NCBI GenBank assembly: GCA_945861435.1
Contig: CAMAUX010000019.1
Location: 1 to 64,000 of the forward strand
Origin: Chthoniobacter flavus
GTDB taxonomy: Bacteria > Verrucomicrobiota > Verrucomicrobiia > Chthoniobacterales > Chthoniobacteraceae
DNA length: 64,000 nt
Direction: 5' to 3'
The notes under the pieces: model-generated
Told to the model about the DNA's origin: nothing
Databases searched by the model: none
What the model saw: only the letters and a program-made list of their open reading frames with translations
In this document: in pieces, positions 1 to 8,477 of the stretch
How the letters are laid out: every line of letters begins with the position of its first letter
Numbering within the stretch: position 1 is the first letter of the stretch
Position numbers and translations under genes: made by a program

Positions 1-9
1 AACGAGCGG

Positions 10-210
10 ATGGAACAGGTGGCCATGCACACGCGGCTTGAACCCGGGCGGTTCAGCCGCAGCCTTGGGGCGGGAGGCTGGAGCACGCCGGTGCGGGGCA
101 CCTGCAAACACTGGGTATCGCAGGCCTCGGTGCTTGGGGAACACTGCGGACAGTGGGCCCAAGCGGCCGCCGATGCGCGCGGGCCCGAGGCGATCCGGGC
201 CATCATGGGA
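10..210 (+). pseudogene. istA: istA transposase fragment
   Basis: Frame 1 from position 10 encodes residues resembling the C-terminal part of IS21 IstA, including GRFSRSLG, TPVRGTCKHWVSQASVLGEH and a stretch ending in GPEAIRAIMG. In intact IstA this last motif is followed by about 100 more residues. Here the match ends at about position 210 and the istB match begins in another frame within a dozen bases. The catalytic DDE core would lie left of the window if it survives. Confidence 0.6.
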
Positions 211-215
211 GTGCG

Positions 216-563
216 GAGTCGCGCCTGCTCAAGCGCTACCTCAAGCCCGACCTGCTGATCATCGACGACATGGGGCTCAAAGTGCTGCCGGCCAAGAGCG
301 GGGAGATCCTGCTGGAGATCATCATGCGCCGGTACGAGAACCGCTCGACCATGATGACCTCCAACCGGCCGGTGGAGGAGTGGGGCAAGTTGCTGTGCGA
401 TGTGCCCGCTGCCAGCGCCATCCTGGACCGGCTGCTCCACCACGCTGAGATCATTGCAATCAGCGGACGCAGCTACCGGCTCAAGGAGGGAGCTGCCGAG
501 CAAAACCAGCGTCAGGCCACCCAGGCGAAGAAAGACAAGAGTGCAGCGTCGCTGCGCAGGTAG
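216..563 (+). pseudogene. istB: istB helper ATPase, C-terminal fragment
   Basis: This stretch encodes about 115 residues matching the C-terminal half of IstB, the AAA+ helper of IS21 transposition. The Walker B segment LLIIDDMGLK is present, followed by ENRSTMMTSNRPVEEW and LLHHAEIIAISGRSYRL, which are typical of the family. The N-terminal DNA-binding region and the Walker A loop are absent: upstream sequence in this frame does not look like IstB and instead joins an istA fragment. The product is presumed non-functional. Confidence 0.8.
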
Positions 564-700
564 ACCTGGGAACCACGGTTCCCCGAACCCCTCCTCTAGG
601 GGGAACAGCAGCAGCCTGCGGCTGCCGCGCTCCGCCTCCAAAACCCCCGCCCCGTCCTTGCCAAAAGCATCCCACCAAGCCTAAAAAGCCACCGCCCCGG

Positions 701-747
701 GGTGGTACACTTTGAATCGACCGCGGGTGGTACATTTTGAATCGACC
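701..747 (+). repeat. Two direct repeats at the IS21 right end
   Basis: Two copies of a 22-base unit reading GGTGGTACA(C/T)TTTGAATCGA plus CC lie at 701-722 and 726-747, a period of 25 bases. They differ at one position. Multiple tandem transposase-binding repeats just inside the terminus are characteristic of IS21-family elements. Confidence 0.8.
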
Positions 748-801
748 GGTGACACCGTTTCGACGCCCCGCCCCATTGCTGTTTCTAGGTTTATTCAATG
801 A

Positions 802-1890
802 TCACGGACACGCTCTACCATGCCCAATGTTCGAAATTCTGTCTAAATGCGACAGTTGCAGTGGGGTGCCTCGCGTCAAATTGATGGCAGCTTTGGCCGT
901 AAGTACGCTTTCCAGAAAGCGTGAATGCAAGCCGTAGCCGGGGCGTATGCAACGCACATTCTCGGCCGTGAAGGGCTCCCCGGCCGCCACGTCCTTCACA
1001 ACAAATAGCGACTTTCGGAAGACGCGGCTCGCGGACTCCTTTTCGGCCACCGAGTATCGGACCGTTCCGATTGCTTTCTCCGTCACGCGCACGGCGTCGA
1101 CCATTTTGCGGAACTCGCCTGGTTCAAGTGAGAAAGCGCTGTCAGGCCCGCCTTCGGACCGGTCCAGCGTGAAGTGCTTTTCGATGATGCACGCCCCCAT
1201 CGCGACGGCCGCAACCGGTACGGCGACTTCCAGCGTATGATCGGACAAACCAACGGGGACGTTGAATGCGTGGCCCAAGTGCGGAATCGTGCGCAGGTTC
1301 ATCTCCTCTGGGGGCGCGGGATAGCCGCTGTTGCATTTCAATAAAGCGAGCTGCGTGCAGCCAGCAGAATGCGCCGCGGCCACTGCCTCCTCAATCTCCG
1401 CCAATGTCGCCATCCCTGTGGACATAATGAGCGGCTTCCCCGTAGCCGCCACCTTGCGGATCAGCGGCAAGTCCACGATCTCAAAAGACGCGATTTTGTA
1501 GAGCGGTACGTCCATGGCTTCGAGGAAACCCACGGCGCTTGCATCGAATGGCGTGGAGAAAAAATCGAGGCCCAAGATCTGTGCGACTTTCTGCAATTCA
1601 GGCTGCCACTCCCATGGGGTATGGGCTTCCCGATAAAGATCGTGCAACGTCCTGCCATCCCAGAGGGTGCCGCCCCCAACAACGAAGGGTTCCGCACCAC
1701 AATCGATCGTCATCGTGTCAGCGGTATATGTCTGAATCTTTACTGCGTCAGCACCGCTCTCCTGCATCGCGTGAAGAACCCGTACAGCTTTGTCGAAACT
1801 ACCCCCATGGTTGGCAGATAACTCCGCGATGATATAGCATGGAAAACCTGTGCCGATGCTGCGATTTTTCAGTTTGATGATATTAGACAT
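802..1890 (-). CDS. pseI: Pseudaminic acid synthase (NeuB/PseI family)
   Basis: This 362-residue protein is a nonulosonic acid synthase that condenses phosphoenolpyruvate with a 6-deoxy hexosamine in the cytoplasm. The N-terminal NeuB TIM barrel shows IIAELSANHGGS, a KIQTYTADTM segment and EKHFTLDRSEGGPDS near residue 240, which binds metal and substrate. The C-terminal 60 residues form the SAF (antifreeze-like) domain. PseI is preferred over NeuB or LegI because pseB, pseC, pseF and pseG are in the same operon. The start follows the PIG-L gene by two bases. It is the last gene of the operon and ends about 50 bases from the IS21 remnant, so the far C-terminus (about 10 residues) may be altered. 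Confidence 0.9.
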   Translation of the reverse strand: MSNIIKLKNRSIGTGFPCYIIAELSANHGGSFDKAVRVLHAMQESGADAVKIQTYTADTMTIDCGAEPFVVGGGTLWDGRTLHDLYREAHTPWEWQPELQKVAQILGLDFFSTPFDASAVGFLEAMDVPLYKIASFEIVDLPLIRKVAATGKPLIMSTGMATLAEIEEAVAAAHSAGCTQLALLKCNSGYPAPPEEMNLRTIPHLGHAFNVPVGLSDHTLEVAVPVAAVAMGACIIEKHFTLDRSEGGPDSAFSLEPGEFRKMVDAVRVTEKAIGTVRYSVAEKESASRVFRKSLFVVKDVAAGEPFTAENVRCIRPGYGLHSRFLESVLTAKAAINLTRGTPLQLSHLDRISNIGHGRACP

Positions 1891-1892
1891 TT

Positions 1893-2576
1893 TTAGCGAA
1901 TCTCACGTACCAATTCGAACGCTTCCGCAGCTCGCACTCCCACAACAGTACCCCAGCGGTGTGCAATAGCCTCAAGCGCCTCAGGAGAACGAGGGTGCGG
2001 ATAAATGCGGGTTTCTGTCTCGTAAACCTGCATGGCATCGATTTTTTTCGGGAGCGTGGTGGAGATGTCAAAGAAGACAGATGGTGTGAACCCCCGTGCG
2101 AATTTTTGAAAAGACCACTCCGTAGAAGAGGGCACCTCATACGTATAAACGCGCTTCACGCAAACGCCCTGCATCGGCCGGGTAGCGGTAAGGGTGGCGC
2201 GGAATGTGATGGCGTGATCCATGTTCAAATCAGCGCCGTGCTGGGTGAAGACGGTATCCGGTTGAACCCTCCGAATCTCACGTTCGATTTCCTGAGTGAT
2301 CTCAAGCAGAGGCAGGGTATCCAGTTTCTGGTCGGGAAATCCCAAGACCTTCACCTCGCTGACCCCGAGTAGCGCCCCTGCACGGGAGGCGCGCGCGTGA
2401 TGGAGTTGGAGAAGCTTTTGTTCCTCTGTGTCATGAAAATCCGCCCGCGAAGTTAGCCCGTTCGCTAAAATCAAGACAGTAAGACGCGCCCCCTCTGTTG
2501 CGAGGCGGGCCATCGTTCCACCGCACCCTAGCACCTCGTCGTCGGGATGTGCAGCGACCACAAGAATATCCTTCAT
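1893..2576 (-). CDS. PIG-L/LmbE family N-deacetylase
   Basis: This 227-residue protein belongs to the PIG-L family of zinc-dependent deacetylases acting on N-acetyl sugars. The zinc motif AHPDDE is at residues 9-14, and HGADLNMDH supplies the further ligands. It lies between a formyltransferase-like gene and pseI, overlapping the former by four bases (ATGA), so it belongs to the nonulosonate operon. The likely role, by inference, is removal of an acetyl group from a pathway intermediate or the finished sugar so that the free amine can be re-acylated by the neighbouring formyltransferase-like proteins. Standard pseudaminic acid synthesis does not need a deacetylase, so its presence is informative. 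The exact substrate is unknown. Confidence 0.82.
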   Translation of the reverse strand: MKDILVVAAHPDDEVLGCGGTMARLATEGARLTVLILANGLTSRADFHDTEEQKLLQLHHARASRAGALLGVSEVKVLGFPDQKLDTLPLLEITQEIEREIRRVQPDTVFTQHGADLNMDHAITFRATLTATRPMQGVCVKRVYTYEVPSSTEWSFQKFARGFTPSVFFDISTTLPKKIDAMQVYETETRIYPHPRSPEALEAIAHRWGTVVGVRAAEAFELVREIR

Positions 2577-3277
2577 AAGGGTTGGGATGAGGTTTGGGTG
2601 ATCACGACGCGCGCCTCTATGCTTCCGCCTAGCAGCGTCGAATGGGTGAATTCAAAACGAAAGCCCCCATGCTCGATGAACGCGTGAGGGTAACCCTCTG
2701 CATCAAGCATGCGAACGAAGTCGTGCAAATGCGGCAGATCCGAAAGAGTATCCGGAACAACACTTTGTTCTGGTCTGCGGCGTCTGAATAGAACGGCGTC
2801 ACCTCTCTGCGGTTCAGGCGCTATTTCATTCGCGATGATTTTTCTGATCATCCGAGCGGAGACAAGTCCTGCTCGTATGTAAATCTCTTCGGCCCGGCCC
2901 TCCAAGCTCAGAGGTTCCTTGGCGTACATCGGCCCCGCATCCATTTCCCTCACCATCCGCAGTGCAGTCAGCTTCGTTTCCCGATGTCCGCGTTGAATCA
3001 AGTTTTGAAGTGGCGAGCCGCCCCGGCCATAGGGGACATCGGTCATGTGAAAGCACACGCACTCGTATTGCTCCAGCCATTTGTCCGGCACACGCTGTGA
3101 CCAATGAACAAAAAAAATAAATCGGGGCGCTTGTCCGCTGGCCAGAAGCAACTCAAGCGCGGCCGCGTCGGCCGCAAAGTCCCATACCCCTGACTCAGAG
3201 GCGAGTTCCTCGTCAAACATGCATCGATTCCACGGCCGTGAGCCTGCGACGATATATCTAGAAACAGCGGGATTCAT
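2573..3277 (-). CDS. Formyltransferase-like protein (Fmt fold), probable sugar N-formyltransferase
   Basis: This 234-residue protein resembles the catalytic domain of methionyl-tRNA formyltransferase and sugar N-formyltransferases. The motif FHMTDVPYGRGGSP (about residues 97-110) gives the catalytic histidine, and REMDAGPMY gives the catalytic aspartate. The asparagine normally two residues before the histidine is replaced, which is unusual for the family. The HxxDxPxGRGxSP signature also occurs in the C-terminal domain of the adjacent fused PseG. It overlaps the neighbouring genes by four bases on each side. Predicted role: N10-formyl-tetrahydrofolate-dependent formylation of an amino group on the pseudaminic acid precursor. 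Function is inferred from fold motifs and context. Confidence 0.7.
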   Translation of the reverse strand: MNPAVSRYIVAGSRPWNRCMFDEELASESGVWDFAADAAALELLLASGQAPRFIFFVHWSQRVPDKWLEQYECVCFHMTDVPYGRGGSPLQNLIQRGHRETKLTALRMVREMDAGPMYAKEPLSLEGRAEEIYIRAGLVSARMIRKIIANEIAPEPQRGDAVLFRRRRPEQSVVPDTLSDLPHLHDFVRMLDAEGYPHAFIEHGGFRFEFTHSTLLGGSIEARVVITQTSSQPL

Positions 3278-4959
3278 GGCGTCGCTTTCTCGATTCTCAG
3301 CAGGTACCGATGCCCCAAGTGATCAAAGAAAGCCGGATAGCTCGCATTATCCACTGTCCGCAACAGGTTGAACTGCTGCACAAGCGTCTTGCAGGCGTCG
3401 AGTTGACTGTCCGCAGGATGACGGCGTGGAAGATAGGTTCCCGCAAGCGGTTGCTTGTCAGGCGCGGAAGCGATCGCCGGAAACGTGGCAATGAACTGCA
3501 GGCACATCTCCACCACTTTGGCGGCAAGTATGCCACGCCACTCTTGAACCAGTTCGTGGCCTTCAAGATGGATCTCCGAGCGCAGGTAAATATCCCCGCT
3601 GTCTACACGCTCGGCTGCTTCAAGCAGGCATAGAGGAATGCGATTATTGCCGGCAAGGATCGCCCATGTGGCGGGCGACCAACCCCGGCCCTCAGGAAGA
3701 TCACTCTCATGGACAATCAAGGAGTGAAGATACTTCTCAAGGACCTCCTGTGGCACGATGGCCCAATAAGAAAGCAGCAGGAGGAAATCGCCACCCTTCA
3801 TTTGATCAATGGAACTGACCACGTGTACCAGACAATTGGCGGCTTCCAGTGCGGCTTTGAGCGAGGCGAGATGCGGCATGAGCCATCCTTCTGATGCGGT
3901 CGCGATCGTGACGGAATAGCGGCCATCGAGAGCAGCCGCGACTCGTCGGGCCCCTTTGCCATCGACGGGACATGCATTTTTCGGCACCTGCATATTCCAC
4001 AGCCACTCCTCAAGTCGCCCGGCAAGCTCTAGAGCCGTCGCATCTCCAATTCGCCCCAAAGAAAACATAAGGCCCTGTTCTTGTAGAGAATCGGCAATGG
4101 GCTGCTGATTGTCCGCAATGACCAATACGGCCGCGGGTTTCCGCGCCCACAGGACCTCCCAGCACGTCGAGCCGCCAGCCGTGATCACCGCGTCCACCTG
4201 TTCGAGCAAAGAAGCCATGTCGGTCACGCCATCTATGATCTCAAATCGACTCCCGTACTGACCACAAAGCGCCTCGAGCTGGACCCGGTGTGAATTGCTG
4301 ATACCGACCAGTACTGAAACGCGGGGCTGTTGGTCTCGCAACAGTGCAAGGGCCTCGAGTATCAGCGCCGTTGCATTTGGGCCATCTGCGCCGCCCATGC
4401 TGACGAGTACGCGCCTAGCATGCCCATCGCGATCGACCGTTAACCGCGGCGCTCGCCAGAACTCCCGGCGCATCAGGGCAAACCGAGGCCCCAGCCAGAG
4501 ACCCGCATCTGGCGCTATTAGTGAATAGGTGTGTCGCTCACTTAGCGCGTGTAGGTTTTGGTTGAGCAGTGCAGCCGCATGCCAGCGGTCGCTGTAATGG
4601 CAGTCATCCACGCACAGCACCCGGGCGCAGCTGTCCGTGCAAACTAACTGAAAGTCGGACCCAAACGCATACCCGTCCAAGATAATCCATCTGGCGTTAA
4701 GAGCAGTTGCAATGGCAACCGTTCGCTGCGCATCGTCCGTGCTTCCGGACTGGCAGTCAGTCAGTTGCTCTACCCTGAAACCCTCCGCTCCAAGGCGCGC
4801 AATCAAGGCCTCAGGACAGCTTAAAACCACAAACACGACAGCAGCACCCCGGTCCTGCAAAGCCTGGGCAAGTGCTATCATGCGCATGACGTGGCCCAAT
4901 CCAACCAGAGGTCCCGCATCTGCCCGGATGACTACTTGAAAATTAGACCGAGATTTCAT
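3274..4959 (-). CDS. pseG: PseG hydrolase fused to a formyltransferase-like domain
   Basis: This 561-residue protein has two parts. Residues 1 to about 335 resemble PseG, the hydrolase that removes UDP from UDP-2,4-diacetamido-2,4,6-trideoxy-beta-L-altrose; GLGHVMRMIALAQAL near the N-terminus and GGSTCWEVLWARKPA near residue 260 are typical of its GT-B-like fold. Residues about 345-561 form a formyltransferase-like domain with VHESDLPEGRGWSPATW and RVDSGDIY, keeping the histidine and aspartate of the active site but not the usual asparagine. PseG proteins are usually about 270-360 residues, so the extension is a genuine fusion. It overlaps pseF by 17 bases. The fusion suggests that N-acylation is coupled to UDP removal. 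Confidence 0.85.
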   Translation of the reverse strand: MKSRSNFQVVIRADAGPLVGLGHVMRMIALAQALQDRGAAVVFVVLSCPEALIARLGAEGFRVEQLTDCQSGSTDDAQRTVAIATALNARWIILDGYAFGSDFQLVCTDSCARVLCVDDCHYSDRWHAAALLNQNLHALSERHTYSLIAPDAGLWLGPRFALMRREFWRAPRLTVDRDGHARRVLVSMGGADGPNATALILEALALLRDQQPRVSVLVGISNSHRVQLEALCGQYGSRFEIIDGVTDMASLLEQVDAVITAGGSTCWEVLWARKPAAVLVIADNQQPIADSLQEQGLMFSLGRIGDATALELAGRLEEWLWNMQVPKNACPVDGKGARRVAAALDGRYSVTIATASEGWLMPHLASLKAALEAANCLVHVVSSIDQMKGGDFLLLLSYWAIVPQEVLEKYLHSLIVHESDLPEGRGWSPATWAILAGNNRIPLCLLEAAERVDSGDIYLRSEIHLEGHELVQEWRGILAAKVVEMCLQFIATFPAIASAPDKQPLAGTYLPRRHPADSQLDACKTLVQQFNLLRTVDNASYPAFFDHLGHRYLLRIEKATP

Positions 4960-5650
4960 GGCGGATCAATTGGAACAGTTTTTCTGCCCGCTGCCAGTCT
5001 TGATCTGTGTCAATATCGAGGACACGATAATTGGGAAGTACGATGGGATAGGCGCGCGCGCTGAAGAAGCCTTGCCGGGTTTTAAAAGCTTTCTTGGTTC
5101 CCCAATAAAACTGACCAGCATCGTGATAGGCATGTTCAAGATCTTGGGATCGTGTGGTCTCGTGTTCTGGCCAGAACATCTTCAGGGCCCCATCACCTGC
5201 GATCTTGACGCTGCGCATGATGGGAAAAGAAAAGACTGTCACGGAAATGACAAACTCTGCATCCAGCTTGGAAGTTATTTGTCCGAAACCCTCTTTCAGG
5301 TCTGCAACCGTAATAAAGGGAGCCGTCGCATAAATACAGCAAACCGCATCGAAGCTCCAGCCGAGTCCCTCTAGCTCGTCAATGGCATGGCCGATTACAG
5401 GCACGGTTGGAGTGTGGTCGTTCGCAAGATGTTCGGGTCGGCGAAACGGTACCGTTGCACCATAACGCACGGCGGTTTCCGCGATCTCGTCATCATCGGT
5501 ACTCACGACAACGTTAGAAAATAAGCCGGTGCGAAGAGCCGCTTCAATTGACCATGCGATCATCGGCTTGCCGAAGAAGAGCTTCACGTTCTTCCGGGGA
5601 ATCCGCTTGCTGCCCCCCCGGGCCGGGATGATGGCGACCGCACGGCTCAT
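4943..5650 (-). CDS. pseF: CMP-pseudaminic acid cytidylyltransferase
   Basis: This 235-residue enzyme activates the nonulosonic acid with CTP to give the CMP-sugar donor. The nucleotide-binding motif AIIPARGGSKRIPRKN is at residues 6-21, followed by KPMIAWSIEAAL and VVVSTDDDEIAETA, all standard for the NeuA/PseF family. Length fits. The assignment to pseudaminic rather than neuraminic acid rests on the operon context. The start codon overlaps the stop of the preceding unknown gene by four bases. Confidence 0.9.
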   Translation of the reverse strand: MSRAVAIIPARGGSKRIPRKNVKLFFGKPMIAWSIEAALRTGLFSNVVVSTDDDEIAETAVRYGATVPFRRPEHLANDHTPTVPVIGHAIDELEGLGWSFDAVCCIYATAPFITVADLKEGFGQITSKLDAEFVISVTVFSFPIMRSVKIAGDGALKMFWPEHETTRSQDLEHAYHDAGQFYWGTKKAFKTRQGFFSARAYPIVLPNYRVLDIDTDQDWQRAEKLFQLIRHEISV

Positions 5651-6099
5651 TTCCTTCGCAGCAACAGCAGCTCGGAATGGAACCCATCCACGGTGCGGTA
5701 ACCGAAGGGATGAACCCCGCGCTCGACCAACTCATAGCCGGGCAACATCCGGAGATAATCATCACCGAGAATCGCGGTCTCGACTCCGGCGAGGTGACCG
5801 GGCTGCCTCTTCTGCTTGGCCTCGGTTATGTTCCGCAGGACGTCGCAGCAGTCTCCAAGATGCCGGACCTGTGTGAGGTAATTGCGCACCGCTTCGGACT
5901 CCATTTCCTGAGAGGAGATAAAGTTCACAAAGAGATCCACCACTCCACGCAACTGTTCGACCTGCCATGCGCAGAGCACGGAGAGCGGCGTCAGTTCCGA
6001 TATCTGGTTCTCGCTCAGCCCGCGCGTCGCGCCGTATCCAGTCCCGAGGGAGTCGCCCACCGCTTGCCGCCTGTGCAACTCGGAAAGGCATAGACTCAT
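5647..6099 (-). CDS. Unknown protein in the pseudaminic acid operon
   Basis: This is a protein of about 150 residues that I do not recognise. It sits between pseC and pseF. The ATG at 6097-6099 overlaps the pseC stop codon as ATGA, which supports this start over an upstream in-frame ATG at 6108. Its own stop overlaps the pseF start by four bases, so it is clearly translated within the operon. No GNAT acetyltransferase motif is visible, so it is not an obvious PseH. The C-terminus is rich in aliphatic and basic residues (SELLLLRRK), loosely like the last strand of a small SAM methyltransferase, but the glycine-rich motif is missing. No function is assigned. Confidence 0.65.
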   Translation of the reverse strand: MSLCLSELHRRQAVGDSLGTGYGATRGLSENQISELTPLSVLCAWQVEQLRGVVDLFVNFISSQEMESEAVRNYLTQVRHLGDCCDVLRNITEAKQKRQPGHLAGVETAILGDDYLRMLPGYELVERGVHPFGYRTVDGFHSELLLLRRK

Positions 6100-7277
6100 A
6101 ATGAACAAGAGGATTGAGCAAATGCCTTGGCTAGGACGGCCCGAACGCGCTCCACGTCGGCGTCACTCATCCCCGGGAACATCGGCAGCGTAAGGCACTC
6201 TCCGTAGTATCGCTCCGCCTCGGGAAACATCCCCGGCTCGAATCCTAGTCGCCGGTAGTCCGGCTGTAGATGCACAGGAATGTAATGCACATTCACGCCA
6301 ATGCCCGCGGCGCGCAGCGCCTCAAATACCGGACGGCGTACGGCGGAATTCAACCGCACCACATAAAGATGCCATGCGCTCCGGGCACGGGTGTCCCGTG
6401 CGAGGGGCTCCACGGGGAGTCCGCGCAGCGTTTCATCGTAAAGGGCGGCAATCTCGCGCCGCCTCGCCACGAACGCCTCCAACTTCCCCATCTGACTGGT
6501 CCCGAGAGCGGCCTGCAGATCCGTCATCCGGTAATGATAACCCAGTTCGAGTTGCTGATAATACCACGGCCCATCGCTCTCCCCCACCATACGGGCCGGA
6601 TCACGCGTGATGCCATGCGTGCGGAACGTCGCCGCCTTCCACGCCAATTCAGCATCATTAGTGGTGAGCATGCCGCCCTCCCCAGTCGTGACGATCTTCA
6701 CCGGATGGAAGCTGTGGGTCACGATATCCGACCATCGGCAGTTCCCCACACGCCCGCCCAGATAATCGCCGCCCAAGGCATGCGCTGCGTCCTCGACAAT
6801 CCTGAATCCATAACGCCCTGCGAGCGCGTGGATCTCGTCCATCGCACAACTCTGCCCACCGAAGTGAACTGGGATGACCACCTTCGGCAAGGTGCCTGAC
6901 TGCTCGGCGGCTTGCAGTTTGGCCCCGAGAGCCTGAGGGGAAAGGTTGACCGTGCCGGGATCCACATCCACGAAATCCACGGATGCCCCGCAGTAGCGGG
7001 CTGCATTTGCCGACGCTACAAAGGTGATGGGCGAGGTCCACACCCGGTCGCCATGGCCGACCCCCAACACCTTCAACGCGGCATGCAGCGCCGCGGTGCC
7101 GCTCGCCACTGCGACCCCATGGCCTGCACCGCAGAAGGACTTCACAGACCGCTCGAAGCGCTCAACCGCCGGGCCCTGCGTCAGGTAATCCGACCGCAGT
7201 ACGTCGACCACCGCCTCGACATCCGCCTCGTCAATCTGCTGCCGACCGTAAGGCAGGAAGGCTTGGGCTTCGCTCAT
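6096..7277 (-). CDS. pseC: UDP-4-amino-4,6-dideoxy-N-acetyl-altrosamine aminotransferase
   Basis: This 393-residue PLP enzyme of the DegT/DnrJ/EryC1/StrS family makes the C4 amino group of the sugar. Visible motifs are the cofactor-binding VASGTAALHAALKVLG near residue 58, VEDAAHALGG near residue 160 with the conserved aspartate, and HSFHPVKIVTTGEGG with the Schiff-base lysine near residue 195. Length matches PseC. It is second in the operon after pseB and is followed directly by the unknown gene. The amine it creates is the one PseH would normally acetylate; no PseH is visible here. Confidence 0.9.
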   Translation of the reverse strand: MSEAQAFLPYGRQQIDEADVEAVVDVLRSDYLTQGPAVERFERSVKSFCGAGHGVAVASGTAALHAALKVLGVGHGDRVWTSPITFVASANAARYCGASVDFVDVDPGTVNLSPQALGAKLQAAEQSGTLPKVVIPVHFGGQSCAMDEIHALAGRYGFRIVEDAAHALGGDYLGGRVGNCRWSDIVTHSFHPVKIVTTGEGGMLTTNDAELAWKAATFRTHGITRDPARMVGESDGPWYYQQLELGYHYRMTDLQAALGTSQMGKLEAFVARRREIAALYDETLRGLPVEPLARDTRARSAWHLYVVRLNSAVRRPVFEALRAAGIGVNVHYIPVHLQPDYRRLGFEPGMFPEAERYYGECLTLPMFPGMSDADVERVRAVLAKAFAQSSCSL

Positions 7278-7310
7278 GGGATTCGCATCCGGTCGGGTCG
7301 TTCAATCCGC

Positions 7311-8321
7311 TCAGGAAAAACTCGGCACCAGATGCTTCCGTATCAAGTCCCGGATCTGATCCACGCTCAGCCACTGCGAGTTACGTCCGGAGTGATAGGA
7401 GAACCCCTCCGGCACCGGAGCGCCCTTGTGAAAGGCGCAGTACTCCGCGAGCACCTTCACCTGCTCCTGCTGCGGACGCATCGGTACAATGATGTAGTTT
7501 TGCTCCGTCTCGATGGTCTGCGGGGCATCGGTCTCCGTCACCATCTCCTCATGGATTTTCTCCCCCGGCCGAATCCCTACCACCGGCTTCTCGCATTCCG
7601 GCCCGATTGCCTGCGCCACGTCCAGAATGCGATAGCTGGGGATCTTTGGAACGAAGACCTCGCCACCAAGGGAATGCTCGAGCGCGTGGAGCACCATCGC
7701 CACGCCCTCCTCCAGCGTGATGTTGAAGCGCGTCATGCGCGGATCGGTGATTGGCAACCGCCCCGTGGCGCGCTGGTCGAGGAAGAACGGGATCACCGAA
7801 CCACGAGAACCCATTACGTTCCCGTAGCGCACCACGGAGAACCGAATGTCCTGTTTGCCACGGATGTTATTGGCGGCGATGAAGAGCTTGTCTGAGCAGA
7901 GCTTGGTCGCTCCGTACAGGTTGATGGGTGCGGCGGCCTTGTCTGTGGAAAGCGCCACCACGCGTCGCACATCCGACTCGAGACACGCCTCAATGAGGTT
8001 CTCCGCACCCAGCACGTTCGTCTTGATGCACTCAAACGGATTATATTCCGCCGTAGGCACCTGCTTGAGCGCCGCAGCATGCACCACGGTGTCCACCCCC
8101 TCCAGTGCTCGTTTCAACCGGTCCCGGTCCCGCACATCCCCAATGAAATACCGAACCTCAGGACCGTTGAATTGCCGCTGCATCTCGTACTGCTTGAGCT
8201 CGTCACGGCTGAAGATGATGAGTTTCCTCGGCTTGAATCCGCGGAGAACAGTCTCTGCAAACATCTTGCCAAATGAACCGGTTCCGCCGGTCACTAAAAC
8301 TACGCTGTTGTCTAATGTCAT
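7311..8321 (-). CDS. pseB: UDP-N-acetylglucosamine 4,6-dehydratase (inverting)
   Basis: This 336-residue short-chain dehydrogenase/reductase catalyses the first committed step of pseudaminic acid synthesis, the dehydration and C5 inversion of UDP-GlcNAc. The NAD(P)-binding motif VTGGTGSFGKMFAE lies at the N-terminus. HAAALKQVPTAEYNPFE, ALSTDKAAAP and NLYGATKLCSD are typical of PseB/FlaA1 soluble dehydratases. It is the first gene of the eight-gene minus-strand operon, so the promoter should lie in 8322-8475. The region just upstream shows only a weak ribosome binding site. Confidence 0.93.
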   Translation of the reverse strand: MTLDNSVVLVTGGTGSFGKMFAETVLRGFKPRKLIIFSRDELKQYEMQRQFNGPEVRYFIGDVRDRDRLKRALEGVDTVVHAAALKQVPTAEYNPFECIKTNVLGAENLIEACLESDVRRVVALSTDKAAAPINLYGATKLCSDKLFIAANNIRGKQDIRFSVVRYGNVMGSRGSVIPFFLDQRATGRLPITDPRMTRFNITLEEGVAMVLHALEHSLGGEVFVPKIPSYRILDVAQAIGPECEKPVVGIRPGEKIHEEMVTETDAPQTIETEQNYIIVPMRPQQEQVKVLAEYCAFHKGAPVPEGFSYHSGRNSQWLSVDQIRDLIRKHLVPSFS

Positions 8322-8477
8322 CCGGGGCGATCAAAGGCCCAACTTCCATCGAATGCCATCCTTTTCCGCCGCACCGAGCAGCGCCGAATGGGCTCAAATG
8401 AAAGGATCCGTGCGTCGCACCGTATATGTTGCAAAGAGGCCGGGCCCGAGGACGCTTTTCACCCCATGGCGGGCCCC

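Larger units (their letters stand above)
1..754 (+). mobile_element. Remnant of an IS21-family insertion sequence (right part)
   Basis: The left part lies outside the window. What remains is a fragment of the istA transposase, a fragment of the istB helper ATPase in another reading frame, and a right end carrying two 22-base direct repeats, as IS21 elements have at their ends. The right boundary is probably the CA at about 753-754, judged from the usual TG...CA termini of IS21 elements. The element cannot transpose on its own because istA and istB are fused by a deletion near 208-222. It stops about 50 bases before the end of the pseudaminic acid operon. The family assignment is from remembered IstA/IstB motifs. 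Confidence 0.75.

Noticed and set aside
5647-6099. Candidate for the missing PseH acetyltransferase
   Set aside because: No GNAT acetyl-CoA-binding motif can be seen.
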